Below, piece after piece: positions 47,277-56,200 of a stretch of DNA of 64,000 nt (position 1 is its first letter; every line of letters begins with the position of its first letter). The DNA lies in NCBI RefSeq assembly GCF_003600835.1, contig NZ_NQYC01000001.1, forward strand, positions 744,001-808,000. The letters are read 5' to 3'. The DNA comes from Bacillus sp. PK3_68. GTDB taxonomy: Bacteria; Bacillota; Bacilli; Bacillales; Domibacillaceae. A program made the translations under genes and the position numbers. Below the pieces are notes generated by a model. That model had not been told where the DNA came from. It worked only from the letters and a program-made list of their open reading frames with translations, and did not search any database.

Positions 47277-47654
47277 CCCTCCATTATTTGATATTAAATT
47301 TATTCCATTAACCTGCCTCGTACAAAAGTTTACAATCTTCAGATTAACTTTAACATAATTATAATTACTCTGTAATTTAATCTTTAAACATTGTCATTCA
47401 ACACCTAGGAAGCGATGAGAATTCGCACTTAAATCTATGCTATATAAAGAAAGCCGACTTTTCGTTCAAAGTGGAACGGAAAGTCGGCTTTCTTTTGCTC
47501 TTTTTTATAAGGACACGATTCATTCTAGATTGGCAGCGAATCCGGCTATAGCTACTTATAAATGTCTATCAATGAGATTCAGCGGTTGTTCTTGTAAAAT
47601 ATCTAGTATCACCCCAAAAGTTAATTTGACCTTTTGAAGGACTAAATCTTGGGT
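47277..47654. other. Intergenic region with the ABC-operon terminator
   Basis: About 380 bp between the leftward ABC operon and the leftward hydrolase gene. It holds the terminator at 47449-47492 and, to its left, the presumed promoter of the hydrolase gene. No gene is supported. Confidence 0.4.
47449..47492. terminator. Strong terminator at the end of the ABC operon
   Basis: A long stem GAAAGCCGACTTTTCGTTC pairs with GAACGGAAAGTCGGCTTTC with one mismatch (47449-47492); T-rich on both outer sides. Confidence 0.8.
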
Positions 47655-48659
47655 TCAGTCATGCAAATGGCAAGCGACGAAATGACCTTTAGACATTTCT
47701 TTCTTCACGGGTACTTCCTTCATGCAACGAGTTGTCGCATAGGGGCATCTCGTGTGGAAAACGCACCCAGGTGGTGGATTTAAAGGGGACGGTAGCTCTC
47801 CTTTTAATAAGATTCGTTCTCTTTTTACCTTCGGATTTGGAACCGGTGCTGCCGATAATAATGCCTGAGTATATGGATGAAGCGGCGAGGCAAATATACT
47901 ATCGACTGGTGCTTCCTCTACAATCCGCCCTAAATACATGACTCCTATACGGTCACAAATATGGCGTACAACGCTTATATCGTGGGCAATAAAGAGATAG
48001 GTCAGTTTCATTTCCTCCTGCAATTTTTGCAGCAAATTAATGATTTGTGACTGAATCGATACGTCAAGGGCAGAAACAGGTTCATCAGCGATAATAATTT
48101 TAGGATTGACGACTAATGCACGAGCCAAGCCAATTCGTTGCCTTTGTCCGCCGGAGAATTCGTGAGGATGCCGGTAATAGTGATCTACTTGTAAACCGAC
48201 TTGATTTAAGATTTCCATAACTTTTTCTGTGCGCTCTTTTTTGTTCCCAATGGAATGAATCACCAAAGGTTCTTCTAGTGTTTTTCCAATACGCTTACGT
48301 GGATTTAAGGAAGAATAAGGATCTTGAAACACCATTTGCATCTCTTGCCTCATCTGTCTAAATTCTTTTTCGCTTAGCTGAAAAATATCCTGGTTATTAT
48401 ACATCGCTTTCCCTTCGGTTGGTTCGGTCAAACGCAAGATCGTTCTTCCGGTAGTGCTTTTTCCGCATCCTGATTCACCAACCAACCCCAATGTCTCTCC
48501 TTCATATAGTTTAAAGGATACGTTATGAACAGCTTTTACTTGCTCCTTTACTCCTCCGAACCTTCCTAAGGGCCCTTTTATTGGAAAATACTTTTTTAAT
48601 CCTTGCACTTCAAGTATAGGAGGTATTTGATTTGATTGATTATGAACTTGAAATGGCAT
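47655..48659 (-). CDS. Oligopeptide/dipeptide ABC transporter ATPase (DppF/OppF type)
   Basis: 334 residues from ATG 48659 (GGAGGAGGAG upstream); a longer frame upstream overlaps the previous gene further and lacks a site. Walker [14 protein letters not shown]-loop MVFQDPYSSLNPRK, signature SGGQRQRIGLARAL, Walker B IIADEP, and the C-terminal oligopeptide-type domain with Cys residues in CVFHTRCPYATTRC (iron-sulfur-like in some homologues). It overlaps the preceding ATPase gene by 20 bp. It forms the ABC heterodimer with its partner. Confidence 0.95.
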   Translation of the reverse strand: MPFQVHNQSNQIPPILEVQGLKKYFPIKGPLGRFGGVKEQVKAVHNVSFKLYEGETLGLVGESGCGKSTTGRTILRLTEPTEGKAMYNNQDIFQLSEKEFRQMRQEMQMVFQDPYSSLNPRKRIGKTLEEPLVIHSIGNKKERTEKVMEILNQVGLQVDHYYRHPHEFSGGQRQRIGLARALVVNPKIIIADEPVSALDVSIQSQIINLLQKLQEEMKLTYLFIAHDISVVRHICDRIGVMYLGRIVEEAPVDSIFASPLHPYTQALLSAAPVPNPKVKRERILLKGELPSPLNPPPGCVFHTRCPYATTRCMKEVPVKKEMSKGHFVACHLHD

Positions 48660-49659
48660 AATTCTCCTCCTCCACTTGAGAAATTTCGCCCGCATGCCAG
48701 CATCTGACTTTCTGATTATTTTGATATAGCTTGAGTTCAGGCATTTTTTCTTTACACAATTGATCAGCATAAGGACAACGCGGGGCAAAGCGGCAGCCTT
48801 GAGGGATATTATTTAACGTAGGAACCATCCCTTTAATAACGTGCAGCTCTTGCGTGCGGTCTCCATCCAGTTGCGGAACGGATTGCATCAATCCTTTCGT
48901 ATATGGATGAAGCGGTTTGGAAAACAAACTATCGACGTCGGCTTCTTCAACAATTTGACCTAAATACATAACGATCACACGGGTACATATTTCAGCAACG
49001 ACACCAAGGTCATGTGTAATAAAAATAACGCCCATTTTAAGTTCCTTGTTTAATTGTATAATCAGATCTAAAATTTGCGCTTGAATGGTAACGTCTAAAG
49101 CCGTAGTCGGCTCATCGGCAATCAATAATTTCGGTTGACAAGCTAAAGCAAGGGCAATCATAACCCGTTGTCGCATCCCGCCTGATAATTGGTGTGGATA
49201 TTCATTTACTCGTTTTTCTGGTGCCGGAATACCTGTTAGTTTAAGCATGTCAATAGCTTTATTATAAGCTTCTTTTTTAGAGACGTTTTGATGTAGCAAG
49301 ATTGCTTCGGCAATTTGATAGCCGACAGTGTAAACCGGATTAAGGGAACTCAACGGATCTTGAAAAATCATTGCAATATCATTCCCACGGATAAGCTGCA
49401 TTTCTGTATTCGAACATTTTAATAAGTTAGCCCCTTTAAAATAAATCTCGCCTTCGTATTGGGTGGTGTATTTTTCATCAAACAGCCTTAAAATAGATTG
49501 AGAGGTAACACTTTTTCCACAACCAGACTCTCCAACTACACCAAGTATTTCACCTTCTTCAACGTGGAAGCTTATTCCGTCGACTGCCGTGACCCGCCCG
49601 CGTTCTGTATGAAAATGGGTTTTAAGTTCCTTTATGCTCAATAAATATTGTTCCGTCAT
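48640..49659 (-). CDS. Oligopeptide/dipeptide ABC transporter ATPase (DppD/OppD type)
   Basis: 339 residues. Walker [14 protein letters not shown]-loop [14 protein letters not shown], signature [15 protein letters not shown], Walker [14 protein letters not shown], and the C-terminal cysteine cluster [14 protein letters not shown]. It pairs with the downstream DppF-like ATPase to drive peptide import. It lies 51 bp downstream of the DppC-like permease gene. Confidence 0.95.
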   Translation of the reverse strand: MTEQYLLSIKELKTHFHTERGRVTAVDGISFHVEEGEILGVVGESGCGKSVTSQSILRLFDEKYTTQYEGEIYFKGANLLKCSNTEMQLIRGNDIAMIFQDPLSSLNPVYTVGYQIAEAILLHQNVSKKEAYNKAIDMLKLTGIPAPEKRVNEYPHQLSGGMRQRVMIALALACQPKLLIADEPTTALDVTIQAQILDLIIQLNKELKMGVIFITHDLGVVAEICTRVIVMYLGQIVEEADVDSLFSKPLHPYTKGLMQSVPQLDGDRTQELHVIKGMVPTLNNIPQGCRFAPRCPYADQLCKEKMPELKLYQNNQKVRCWHAGEISQVEEENYAISSS

Positions 49660-49710
49660 GGTTATCCCCCTACCTCTATGATCTTAAAAATATCACTAAT
49701 CTGGTGCCGA

Positions 49711-50609
49711 TTATTTTTTCGCTTTGCTAACATGGGGATCTATCAAGTCACGAAGACCGTCACCAAGTAAATTTAAGCCCAAGACAGATAACATAATCAT
49801 CATTCCTGGAAAAACAGTCATCCACCATGCATTATAGATAACCACTTTGCCATCATACAAAATATTGCCCCAGCTTGGATCGGGCGCAGGAACCCCTACT
49901 CCTAAAAAGCTTAACGCTGCTTCCGTAATAATCGCTTCCGCAAAAATAAAAGTTGCTTGCACGACGAGCGGCGAGATCGTATTCGGCATGATATGCATCC
50001 ATATGATTCGAAACGCACTTGCCCCCTGGGCTTTCATTGCCTCCACATAGGTTTCCTCACGGATCACTAAGGCTGCAGAGCGAATGACACGGGCAACATA
50101 AGGGGTAAATACAATACTTAAGGCGATAATGACATTTTTAGTCATAGGGCCAAATGCTGCCATCAATGAAATCGCCAGTAAAATTGCCGGTATCGACATT
50201 AACCCATCGCAAACCCGCATCAAGATATGATCGAGAGTCCGATAATAGCTTGCATATAGACCAATAATGACACCCATAATGGAAGATAGAGCAGCAACCG
50301 AAAAACCGACCCCCATCGTAACTTGAGCTCCGTAAGCAATCCGAGACAGAATATCCCGACCGAAATTGTCAGTACCTAGAATATGCTCATTACTGGGCCC
50401 TTGCAGCCTGTTGGATACATCCATTTCATACGGATCATGAGAAACAAGTAACGGTCCCACAATAGTCACCAAAACTAAAAAAATAATAATAATGCCCCTG
50501 AGACCATCAATTTGTTTGATAAAAGCCGCCGGGCAAATAATTGCCGTTGCTGTTTCTTCAGGTCATGTTTATATCTAGATAATTCAATATGGTTTTCTAT
50601 CGCCCCCAT
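49711..50609 (-). pseudogene. ABC peptide permease DppC/OppC type (frameshifted)
   Basis: ATG 50609 (GGGAGAGG upstream) starts MGAIENHIELSRYKHDLKKQ, runs into the first membrane helix (SGALLLFF) and meets a stop. The remainder (VTIVGPLLVSHDPYEMDVSN to the stop at 49711, about five helices and the EAA loop EAMKAQGASAFRIIWMHIMP) is in another frame. One extra T in the seven-base run (A-run about 50477-50483) restores 299 residues, the normal length. It is the permease partner of the DppB-like protein and is probably functional in the organism. Confidence 0.88.
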
Positions 50610-50624
50610 AGTCCTCTCCCCCTT

Positions 50625-51575
50625 CTATCTCCGTCCTAATCGGACGCGTGGATCAATCACGCCGTATAACAAATCAATAATCAAGTTGACGAAAACATAA
50701 GTGAGAGTAACAAATAACACCACTCCTTGAATGACGGTGTAATCTCGTCTTGTTACTGAATTAATCGTAAGTTGGCCAATGCCTGGAATGTTAAAGATTG
50801 TTTCAGTAATAACAGCTCCTGCAATGAGAAAGCCGATAGATTGCCCAATAATGGTTAAAATGGGGAGAAACGCATTACGCAAAGCGTGCTTGTAAATGAC
50901 ATTGCGTTCCTTCACTCCCTTTGCACGAGCTGTTTTAATATAGTTGGTATTAAGAACTTCTAACATAGAAGATCTTGTCATTCTTGCAATGAGAGCCGCC
51001 TGTATGATCCCCAAGGAAGTAGCCGGTAAAATCAGATATTTTAAATGGTTCCATAATCCTGAACTTAAAGGCTGGTATCCAGCTACCGGCAGCCATTTTA
51101 ACCCCACTCCAAACAACAGGATAAGAAAAAGGCTAAATAAAAAAACTGGAATAGATAATCCTAATAAAGAAAGCGACATCATAGATTGGTCAATAGCCGA
51201 TCCCCGGTGTTTAGCGGCTTTAATACCGATGGGAATAGCAAGGAGCAATGCAACCAGCTCACCTAATATGGCTAGAGAGAGCGTTGGTTTCAGATGAGAT
51301 AAAATCGACTGAGTGACCGACTCATTCATAAAATAAGATGTGCCTAAATCTCCGCGGAATACTCCAGTAATCCAATGGAGGTATTGCTGGTATAGCGGAA
51401 GATTAAGACCTAGCTTTTCACGTAATTCATTTACTTGCTGCTTAGTAGCCTCCTGTCCTAATATGACAGAAGCCGGATCACCAGGAGTTAAATGAAGGAT
51501 TAAAAAGATAACGATGGAAACTACAAATAAGACTGGTATAAGTGAAACAACCCGTTTTAGCAGGTAAATATGCAA
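50625..51575 (-). CDS. ABC peptide permease DppB/OppB type
   Basis: 316 residues with about six membrane helices. It starts MHIYLLKRVVSLIPVLFVVS, followed by the family motif LTPGDPASVILGQEA, an EAA-like loop (KTARAKGVKERNVIYKHALR, about 218-237) and an end DLLYGVIDPRVRLG. Paired with the DppC-like permease 15 bp downstream. It forms half of the membrane channel. Confidence 0.95.
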   Translation of the reverse strand: MHIYLLKRVVSLIPVLFVVSIVIFLILHLTPGDPASVILGQEATKQQVNELREKLGLNLPLYQQYLHWITGVFRGDLGTSYFMNESVTQSILSHLKPTLSLAILGELVALLLAIPIGIKAAKHRGSAIDQSMMSLSLLGLSIPVFLFSLFLILLFGVGLKWLPVAGYQPLSSGLWNHLKYLILPATSLGIIQAALIARMTRSSMLEVLNTNYIKTARAKGVKERNVIYKHALRNAFLPILTIIGQSIGFLIAGAVITETIFNIPGIGQLTINSVTRRDYTVIQGVVLFVTLTYVFVNLIIDLLYGVIDPRVRLGRR

Positions 51576-51596
51576 AGGTTTCCCCCCTTGTGATTA

Positions 51597-51624
51597 TTCC
51601 CCATTGCTATATCAGCAATGGGGA
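51597..51624 (-). terminator. Hairpin between the binding-protein and permease genes
   Basis: TTCCCCATTGCT (51597-51608) pairs with AGCAATGGGGAA (51613-51624). Such hairpins after binding-protein genes usually stabilise the mRNA or cause partial termination, giving excess binding protein. Confidence 0.7.
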
Positions 51625-51672
51625 AGTTTTTATATTCAAATTCCTACTTGTTATTTGTTACATTCCATAAAA

Positions 51673-53205
51673 TCATCCGGTCTTGAAATTGATAGTTTGA
51701 AACCGTTTTGCGTAAATAATCGACTTTTTAACGTCACCGACTTTGATATCCGGCACATAATCGTAATACCACTTGAGCAATTCACCATAGTGGGCTTTCG
51801 CCTCGTCCGATGAAGGTAGACCTCTAATTTTGGAAACAAGCTCCAACATTTCCGGGCTATTCGTCCACCCTGCAAAGTCTGGTATCAAGGATAAATTTGA
51901 AGTTGGCTCAGGAATAGGAAGATCGATCACTACGTACATATCATACGCATTTGGATCTGCTGTCTTATCCAACAGGGTAGGCCAGTCATACACTTCCAGC
52001 TTTACTTTCATGCCGGTTTTTTCAAGCTGACTTTGGATTACTATCGCTGCATTATAGTGATCAATATAATCACGGGTGACCATAATTTTCACTTCCTTGC
52101 CGTTGTATCCTGCTTCTTTTAATAATTGTTTAGCTTTTTCAGGATCGTTTTGCTTGTACAAATCTTTGCCAACATCACTGGACCATTCTTTTTGCTGAGC
52201 CATCATCATGGAATGATTAACAGTAAAAAACTTTTCACTTTTAAAGCTACCTGTTAAGATTTTCTCCCGATCGAGCGCTGTAGCAACAGCTTTACGTGCG
52301 TTCTCATTAGAGAAGACTCCCTTTTTCTTATTAAAGTTCACACTAATATAACCGAAAGGATTAATAGAAGGAGCTAGATTGGAATCGTTTTCAAGCATTT
52401 TCACGTTATCTACTGGAACGGAAGAAGCAAAATCAAATTCCCCGCTTTGAATTCCAGCTACTCTTGTCGATGCATCCGGGGTAAAAATAAATTTAACCTC
52501 ATCCAGTAGAGCTTCTTTTTTACCTGCCAATCCATCAGCCTTTTCACTGCGAGATTGATAATCATCGAAACGGGAGAGGGAAACGTATTGATCATGCTTC
52601 CATTCAACAAATTTAAATGGACCTGTTCCTATAAATTCTTTCACGCCAGTAGGACTGGCCTTTTCAACGATTTCTTTAGGCATGATCGCAGCAAAAGAAG
52701 GACCTTGGAAAGACATGATACTTAATGCAGTCGACAAAGGCCTAGGCAGATTTAAAACTACGGTGTAATCATCTTTTGCTTCAAAAACAGCATCGGAAAA
52801 TTGACTTCTGCCGCCTATGCTATCCTTCCATCGATTCATGGAGGCTACAACATCATCTGCTTTCATCTCTTCACCGTTGTGAAAATGGACTCCTTTTCTT
52901 AAATGAAAAGTAATCGTTTTACCGTCATCACCTTGCTCATAAGATTCAGCTAACATCGGTTGTATGTTGTGCTTGGAATCAACAGTTAATAACGTTTCAT
53001 AAACGTTTCCCATAATATCTGCCGTAGCCTGCGCCAAACTGATTTGTGGATCTAGTGTCTGGGGTTGTGCAGAATAGGCTATTTTCAAATTTCCTCCAGC
53101 AGATGTTCCTTTTCCTCCCGTTTCAGTTTTATCAGACCCACAACCAATAAGCATAATAACGAGCAAAGCAACAAGTACTGTTTTAAAGATTTTTATCATT
53201 TCCAT
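51673..53205 (-). CDS. Peptide-binding lipoprotein of the ABC transporter (SBP family 5)
   Basis: 510 residues. The lipobox LIGC places the lipidated Cys at residue 22. Family 5 features: NLKIAYSAQPQTLDPQISLA near 40, YETLLTVDSKHNIQPMLAES, YEQGDDGKTITFHLRKGVHF and FHNGEEMKADDVVAS (about 108-122). It captures peptides or similar solutes outside the cell for the permease encoded downstream. The ribosome site GGGGGGAG precedes ATG 53205. It is first in a five-gene operon; its leader is about 400 bp long. Confidence 0.94.
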   Translation of the reverse strand: MEMIKIFKTVLVALLVIMLIGCGSDKTETGGKGTSAGGNLKIAYSAQPQTLDPQISLAQATADIMGNVYETLLTVDSKHNIQPMLAESYEQGDDGKTITFHLRKGVHFHNGEEMKADDVVASMNRWKDSIGGRSQFSDAVFEAKDDYTVVLNLPRPLSTALSIMSFQGPSFAAIMPKEIVEKASPTGVKEFIGTGPFKFVEWKHDQYVSLSRFDDYQSRSEKADGLAGKKEALLDEVKFIFTPDASTRVAGIQSGEFDFASSVPVDNVKMLENDSNLAPSINPFGYISVNFNKKKGVFSNENARKAVATALDREKILTGSFKSEKFFTVNHSMMMAQQKEWSSDVGKDLYKQNDPEKAKQLLKEAGYNGKEVKIMVTRDYIDHYNAAIVIQSQLEKTGMKVKLEVYDWPTLLDKTADPNAYDMYVVIDLPIPEPTSNLSLIPDFAGWTNSPEMLELVSKIRGLPSSDEAKAHYGELLKWYYDYVPDIKVGDVKKSIIYAKRFQTINFKTG

Positions 53206-53660
53206 TTAACTCCCCCCTTATTTTTAAAATTAGCGTTTACTTATCTCGGGATTAAAGACTAGCTATCGCCCTAGTTGGTGTTCCATACAGTGCAAATTTT
53301 CTTTGTCGATGAACACTTTTCTTATTTTCACTTGCACTATTCCTTGTCTCCTAAGAAACCATTTGATCCTAAGGATTGTCGAAATAATCTTTCTGTATAG
53401 TAAACTCCTAATCAAGTTTGCCACTATCACCTCCTATCGTTCGTAACAAGCATTGGACCAATACACGCAACTTTTTTAAAATCACATGATTAAAAATGCT
53501 CATGAATCATTTCCCCATTCGCTTTGGTCTTTCTTTGTTTATAAAAGTTCCACATCAGACGATAAAAATCGGGTTCCTCTCTTATTTGAATATTTATTGT
53601 TGATTAATAGCTATGACCATAATTATAAATCGCCCGATATATTTGTCAATATTTTTAGAA
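53206..53660. other. Long leader region of the ABC operon
   Basis: Between the binding-protein start and the sigma-A promoter at 53622-53649. It holds the 53-codon frame at 53263-53424. A second leftward stretch (about 53487-53580) encodes LMWNFYKQRKTKANGEMIHE without a good start, perhaps a gene relic. I see no recognised riboswitch. Confidence 0.4.
53263..53424 (-). CDS. Small ORF (53 aa) in the ABC-operon leader
   Basis: GTG 53424, with an excellent AGGAGGTGATA immediately upstream, opens 53 codons to TAG at 53263. The product is very basic and hydrophobic at its start (ANLIRSLLYRKIISTILRIK; then WFLRRQGIVQVKIRKVF), with no known family. It lies about 60 bp before the binding-protein gene, within the same predicted transcript. 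It may be a true small protein, a leader peptide, or a relic. Confidence 0.4.
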   Translation of the reverse strand: MANLIRSLLYRKIISTILRIKWFLRRQGIVQVKIRKVFIDKENLHCMEHQLGR

Positions 53661-53662
53661 TA
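53595..53662 (-). promoter_or_regulatory. Sigma-A promoter with shared conserved element, ABC operon
   Basis: Leftward -35 TTGACA (53649-53644) and -10 TATAAT (53627-53622), 16-bp spacer. The flanks match those of the promoter at 44484-44546: TTCTAAAAATA just upstream of the -35 and TTATGG-CAT-ATTAAT-AACA after the -10. Conservation beyond the promoter hexamers indicates a common regulator of the C45 operon and this ABC transporter. Confidence 0.72.
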
Positions 53663-53758
53663 TTTAGATACAATTTTTATTCACTGTTTTCGTGAAAAAG
53701 GTACAAATAGTAAAAGCACGTTATTCAAAACACGCTTTTTCAATCCTTAACTTTCCGT

Positions 53759-53845
53759 GAGCCTCCTCGTCGCATGCACTCCTGCGGGGTCTCACCAGGA
53801 CTCGATTTTCCCGCTGGAGTCGCCGCCTTCTGTTACAATCAACGG
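53759..53845. repeat. Dispersed intergenic repeat of Bacillus type
   Basis: GC-rich block in AT-rich surroundings containing CATGCACTCCTGCGGGGTCT and CCCGCTGGAGTCGCCGCC. I recall near-identical sequences scattered through intergenic regions of Bacillaceae genomes. Its ends ACTCCTGCGGG and CCCGCTGGAGT pair with one mismatch, so it can fold into a stem-loop. It lies just after the nitrilase-like gene (leftward) and might act as a 3' end element. Confidence 0.6.
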
Positions 53846-53944
53846 TGAAAAAACAGCATTCTGATCTAACAAAGTCATTTTATAAAAATCTGATTAAAAC
53901 TTGCTTAAAATTCTTTAACTCCATAATAATCATTAATTGTCTTC

Positions 53945-54757
53945 TTATTTAATTGCGTGAGGGCTATTAAAATAGCTGGTGTATAGCTGCCCCCTTCTAT
54001 TCGTAAGATATTTCATCGGTTGTTCTTCTCTTGTTTTATGAATATCTGATAAATCAATGGAAGCCACAATCATTTCTTCATTGTTTCCTGCTTTTGCAAT
54101 AAAATGCCCTTCTGGAGAGATAACAGCACTTTCCCCGAAAAAAAGCGTTGTTTTCTCAAGGCCTACTTTGTTAGCTGCTGCAAGAAAAAGCTGATTTTCC
54201 AACGCTCGTGCACGCAAAAAGAGCTCTTGATGCGGTTCATAAGGAACGCTGTGAGCATTTAAAACTAGGAGTAAATCAGCTCCTTCCACGGCATAAATAC
54301 GTGATACTTCCGGAAATTCAACATCGAATGTCATCATTAAAGCGATGTTCCCAAAAGAAGTATGAAAAATAGGGAACTCTTCTCCAGGTGTGAAAAATTG
54401 TTTTTCTTTATCAAACAAATGAGTTTTACGATAAACACCTTTTAGGCTCCCGTCTTTTTCGATAAATGCCGCAGAATTGTAATAGCAATTGTTCTCATAC
54501 TCAGGAAAACCGATAATGACACCAACACCTGTTTCTTTCACCTTATGTTGAATAGCTCGAATACTCGTCCCATTCACCGGCTCAGCCAGTTCTTTTACTT
54601 TATCTTGAATTAAAAACCCGGATAAAAATAATTCCGGAAACAATATATAATCAATATTTTTTTCTTTGCTTTGTTCAATCATTGATAAAACGCGGTTAAG
54701 ATTGAATGTGGTTTCAAATAAGACCCCTTTTAGTTGAGCAAGAGCAATTGTTAGCAT
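53945..54757 (-). CDS. Nitrilase-superfamily protein lacking the catalytic Cys
   Basis: 270 residues with the carbon-nitrogen hydrolase fold. Glu42 (FPELFLSGF) and Lys111 (YRKTHLFDKE) of the triad are present. At the third position, usually ICYD-x-x-FPE, the sequence is MMTFDVEFPE: Thr143 (codon ACA) replaces Cys. The protein is therefore probably not an amidase; it might bind a ligand or regulate. Its start lies one base after the stop of the sigma-54 activator gene, so the two are co-transcribed and possibly co-operate. Confidence 0.88.
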   Translation of the reverse strand: MLTIALAQLKGVLFETTFNLNRVLSMIEQSKEKNIDYILFPELFLSGFLIQDKVKELAEPVNGTSIRAIQHKVKETGVGVIIGFPEYENNCYYNSAAFIEKDGSLKGVYRKTHLFDKEKQFFTPGEEFPIFHTSFGNIALMMTFDVEFPEVSRIYAVEGADLLLVLNAHSVPYEPHQELFLRARALENQLFLAAANKVGLEKTTLFFGESAVISPEGHFIAKAGNNEEMIVASIDLSDIHKTREEQPMKYLTNRRGQLYTSYFNSPHAIK

Positions 54758-54758
54758 G

Positions 54759-56021
54759 TTATTCTTCCCTTCCCTCTTCCCGAAACCGTTTTAGTTTTTT
54801 TACTATTGTGGATTGGTCGACTCCTAATGCCTTCGCCGCTTTATACGTGCTTTGATAGAGAGTATATGCTTTCATAATGAGCTCTTTCTCTACCATTTCT
54901 TTTGCCTGCTTAAGAGGCATAAGCGTTGACTGTTCATCATTTTGTTTTGTTTTTCCAGTGAGAGATTGAAAGAACGGCGGCAAATGTTGTAGCCGAATTT
55001 CATTATCTTCTGTCGTAATAGTTAATCGTTCAATAATATTTTCTAATTCTCTTACATTTCCTGGCCATGCATAATGTGTAAAGCTCTCTTCTGCTTCCGG
55101 ATGAAATGTTTTAAAAATACCGTATTTGCTTGCTTTTTGTTTTAAAAAATGACGAGCTAAATAGATAATATCCTCTGTTCGTTCTCGTAATGGCGGGATT
55201 TCAATCGGAACCACATTAAGCCTATAATAGAGGTCCTCACGAAACTTTTTTTGCTTAACAAGCTCTAATAAATTACGATTGGTGGCTGCAATAACACGAA
55301 TATTGATGGGGATTTGTTTTACAGCACCAATAGGCCGAATACAGTGCTCTTGTAAAACCTCTAGCAGCTTTACTTGCATATTCAATGGTAATTCTCCAAT
55401 TTCATCTAAAAAAACAATTCCTTCGTTCGCTGACTCAAAGATCCCCTTTTTCCCTCCTTTTTTCCCGCCTGTGAAACTTCCATTTGTGTAACCAAACAAT
55501 TCAGCTTCCATTAGAGGTTCAGGGATGGCTCCGCAGTTGACTGACAGGAAGGGATGATTGGAACGGCTGCTATACTTGTGAATAAGTTTCGCAACCATAC
55601 TTTTCCCCACACCCGATTCTCCAAGCAGGAGAATCGTAGAGTCGACAAACGAAACTTTTTTTATTACTTCGAGTACTTCTTTCATATTAGCTGAACGAGT
55701 AATAAAAGCTGTATCAAGTTCATCATCTCTTTTTTCCCTTGTTAGATAAGGTGAACCTTCTTCTCTGGAGGAGACTGCTATAAACATTTTCGATCCTTGC
55801 TTAAAAATAATAATCCCAAGTGGTTGAATGTCTAGATGAACAAGGTCATTATCTTCCAGCGTTTTCAGCCTCTTTTCAACAATACTTTGAATAATATCAA
55901 TCATTTTTTCATCAAAAAAGCCGTAAAAAAGGTTGATTTGTGCTGAGTTAAAGATCCCTTCATTCGAAGTCCGTATGGTGTGAACTATCCATTTGTCATT
56001 TGCCTGTATATTCTTTATCAT
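54759..56021 (-). CDS. Sigma-54-dependent transcriptional activator
   Basis: About 420 residues from ATG 56021 (GGGGAG six bases upstream). An N-terminal domain of about 105 residues of unknown fold (sensor), then the AAA+ domain: Walker A GESGVGKS (134-141), the sigma-54 contact loop GSFTGG (181-186; consensus GAFTGA), Walker B FLDE (204-207), and RLNVVPIEIPPLRERTEDI. A TyrR-type helix-turn-helix ends the protein (AAKALGVDQSTIVKKLKRF). It faces the DUF3311-SSS operon, whose promoter is of sigma-54 type, and probably also controls the amidohydrolase at 58088. Confidence 0.94.
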   Translation of the reverse strand: MIKNIQANDKWIVHTIRTSNEGIFNSAQINLFYGFFDEKMIDIIQSIVEKRLKTLEDNDLVHLDIQPLGIIIFKQGSKMFIAVSSREEGSPYLTREKRDDELDTAFITRSANMKEVLEVIKKVSFVDSTILLLGESGVGKSMVAKLIHKYSSRSNHPFLSVNCGAIPEPLMEAELFGYTNGSFTGGKKGGKKGIFESANEGIVFLDEIGELPLNMQVKLLEVLQEHCIRPIGAVKQIPINIRVIAATNRNLLELVKQKKFREDLYYRLNVVPIEIPPLRERTEDIIYLARHFLKQKASKYGIFKTFHPEAEESFTHYAWPGNVRELENIIERLTITTEDNEIRLQHLPPFFQSLTGKTKQNDEQSTLMPLKQAKEMVEKELIMKAYTLYQSTYKAAKALGVDQSTIVKKLKRFREEGREE

Positions 56022-56045
56022 GGTCATCTCCCCAATTTGTAGAAT

Positions 56046-56148
56046 GATGAAAAAAAACATCTGATGCTATTTTTCATCACTCCCCTTAATTCAAGTATTA
56101 GCAAAGAAAAAAACACCTTTTTCTATAGAAGTGATGATTTTTTTCATC
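56046..56148. promoter_or_regulatory. Candidate activator-binding sites upstream of the sigma-54 promoter
   Basis: Two inverted repeats of the same half-site: GATGAAAAA (56046-56054) with TTTTTCATC (56070-56078), and GATGA-N6-TCATC (56133-56148). They lie about 50-155 bp upstream of the -24 element, the usual place of enhancers for sigma-54 activators, and next to the activator start. Confidence 0.5.
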
Positions 56149-56200
56149 GTTATTTGCTCAATTATAAGACTTTTACAAGCAATACACAAATTATTTTGAA

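Noticed and set aside
48660-48788. N-terminal extension of the DppF-like ATPase
   Set aside because: It would overlap the DppD-like gene by about 150 bp; GGAGGAGGAG before ATG 48659 marks the start.
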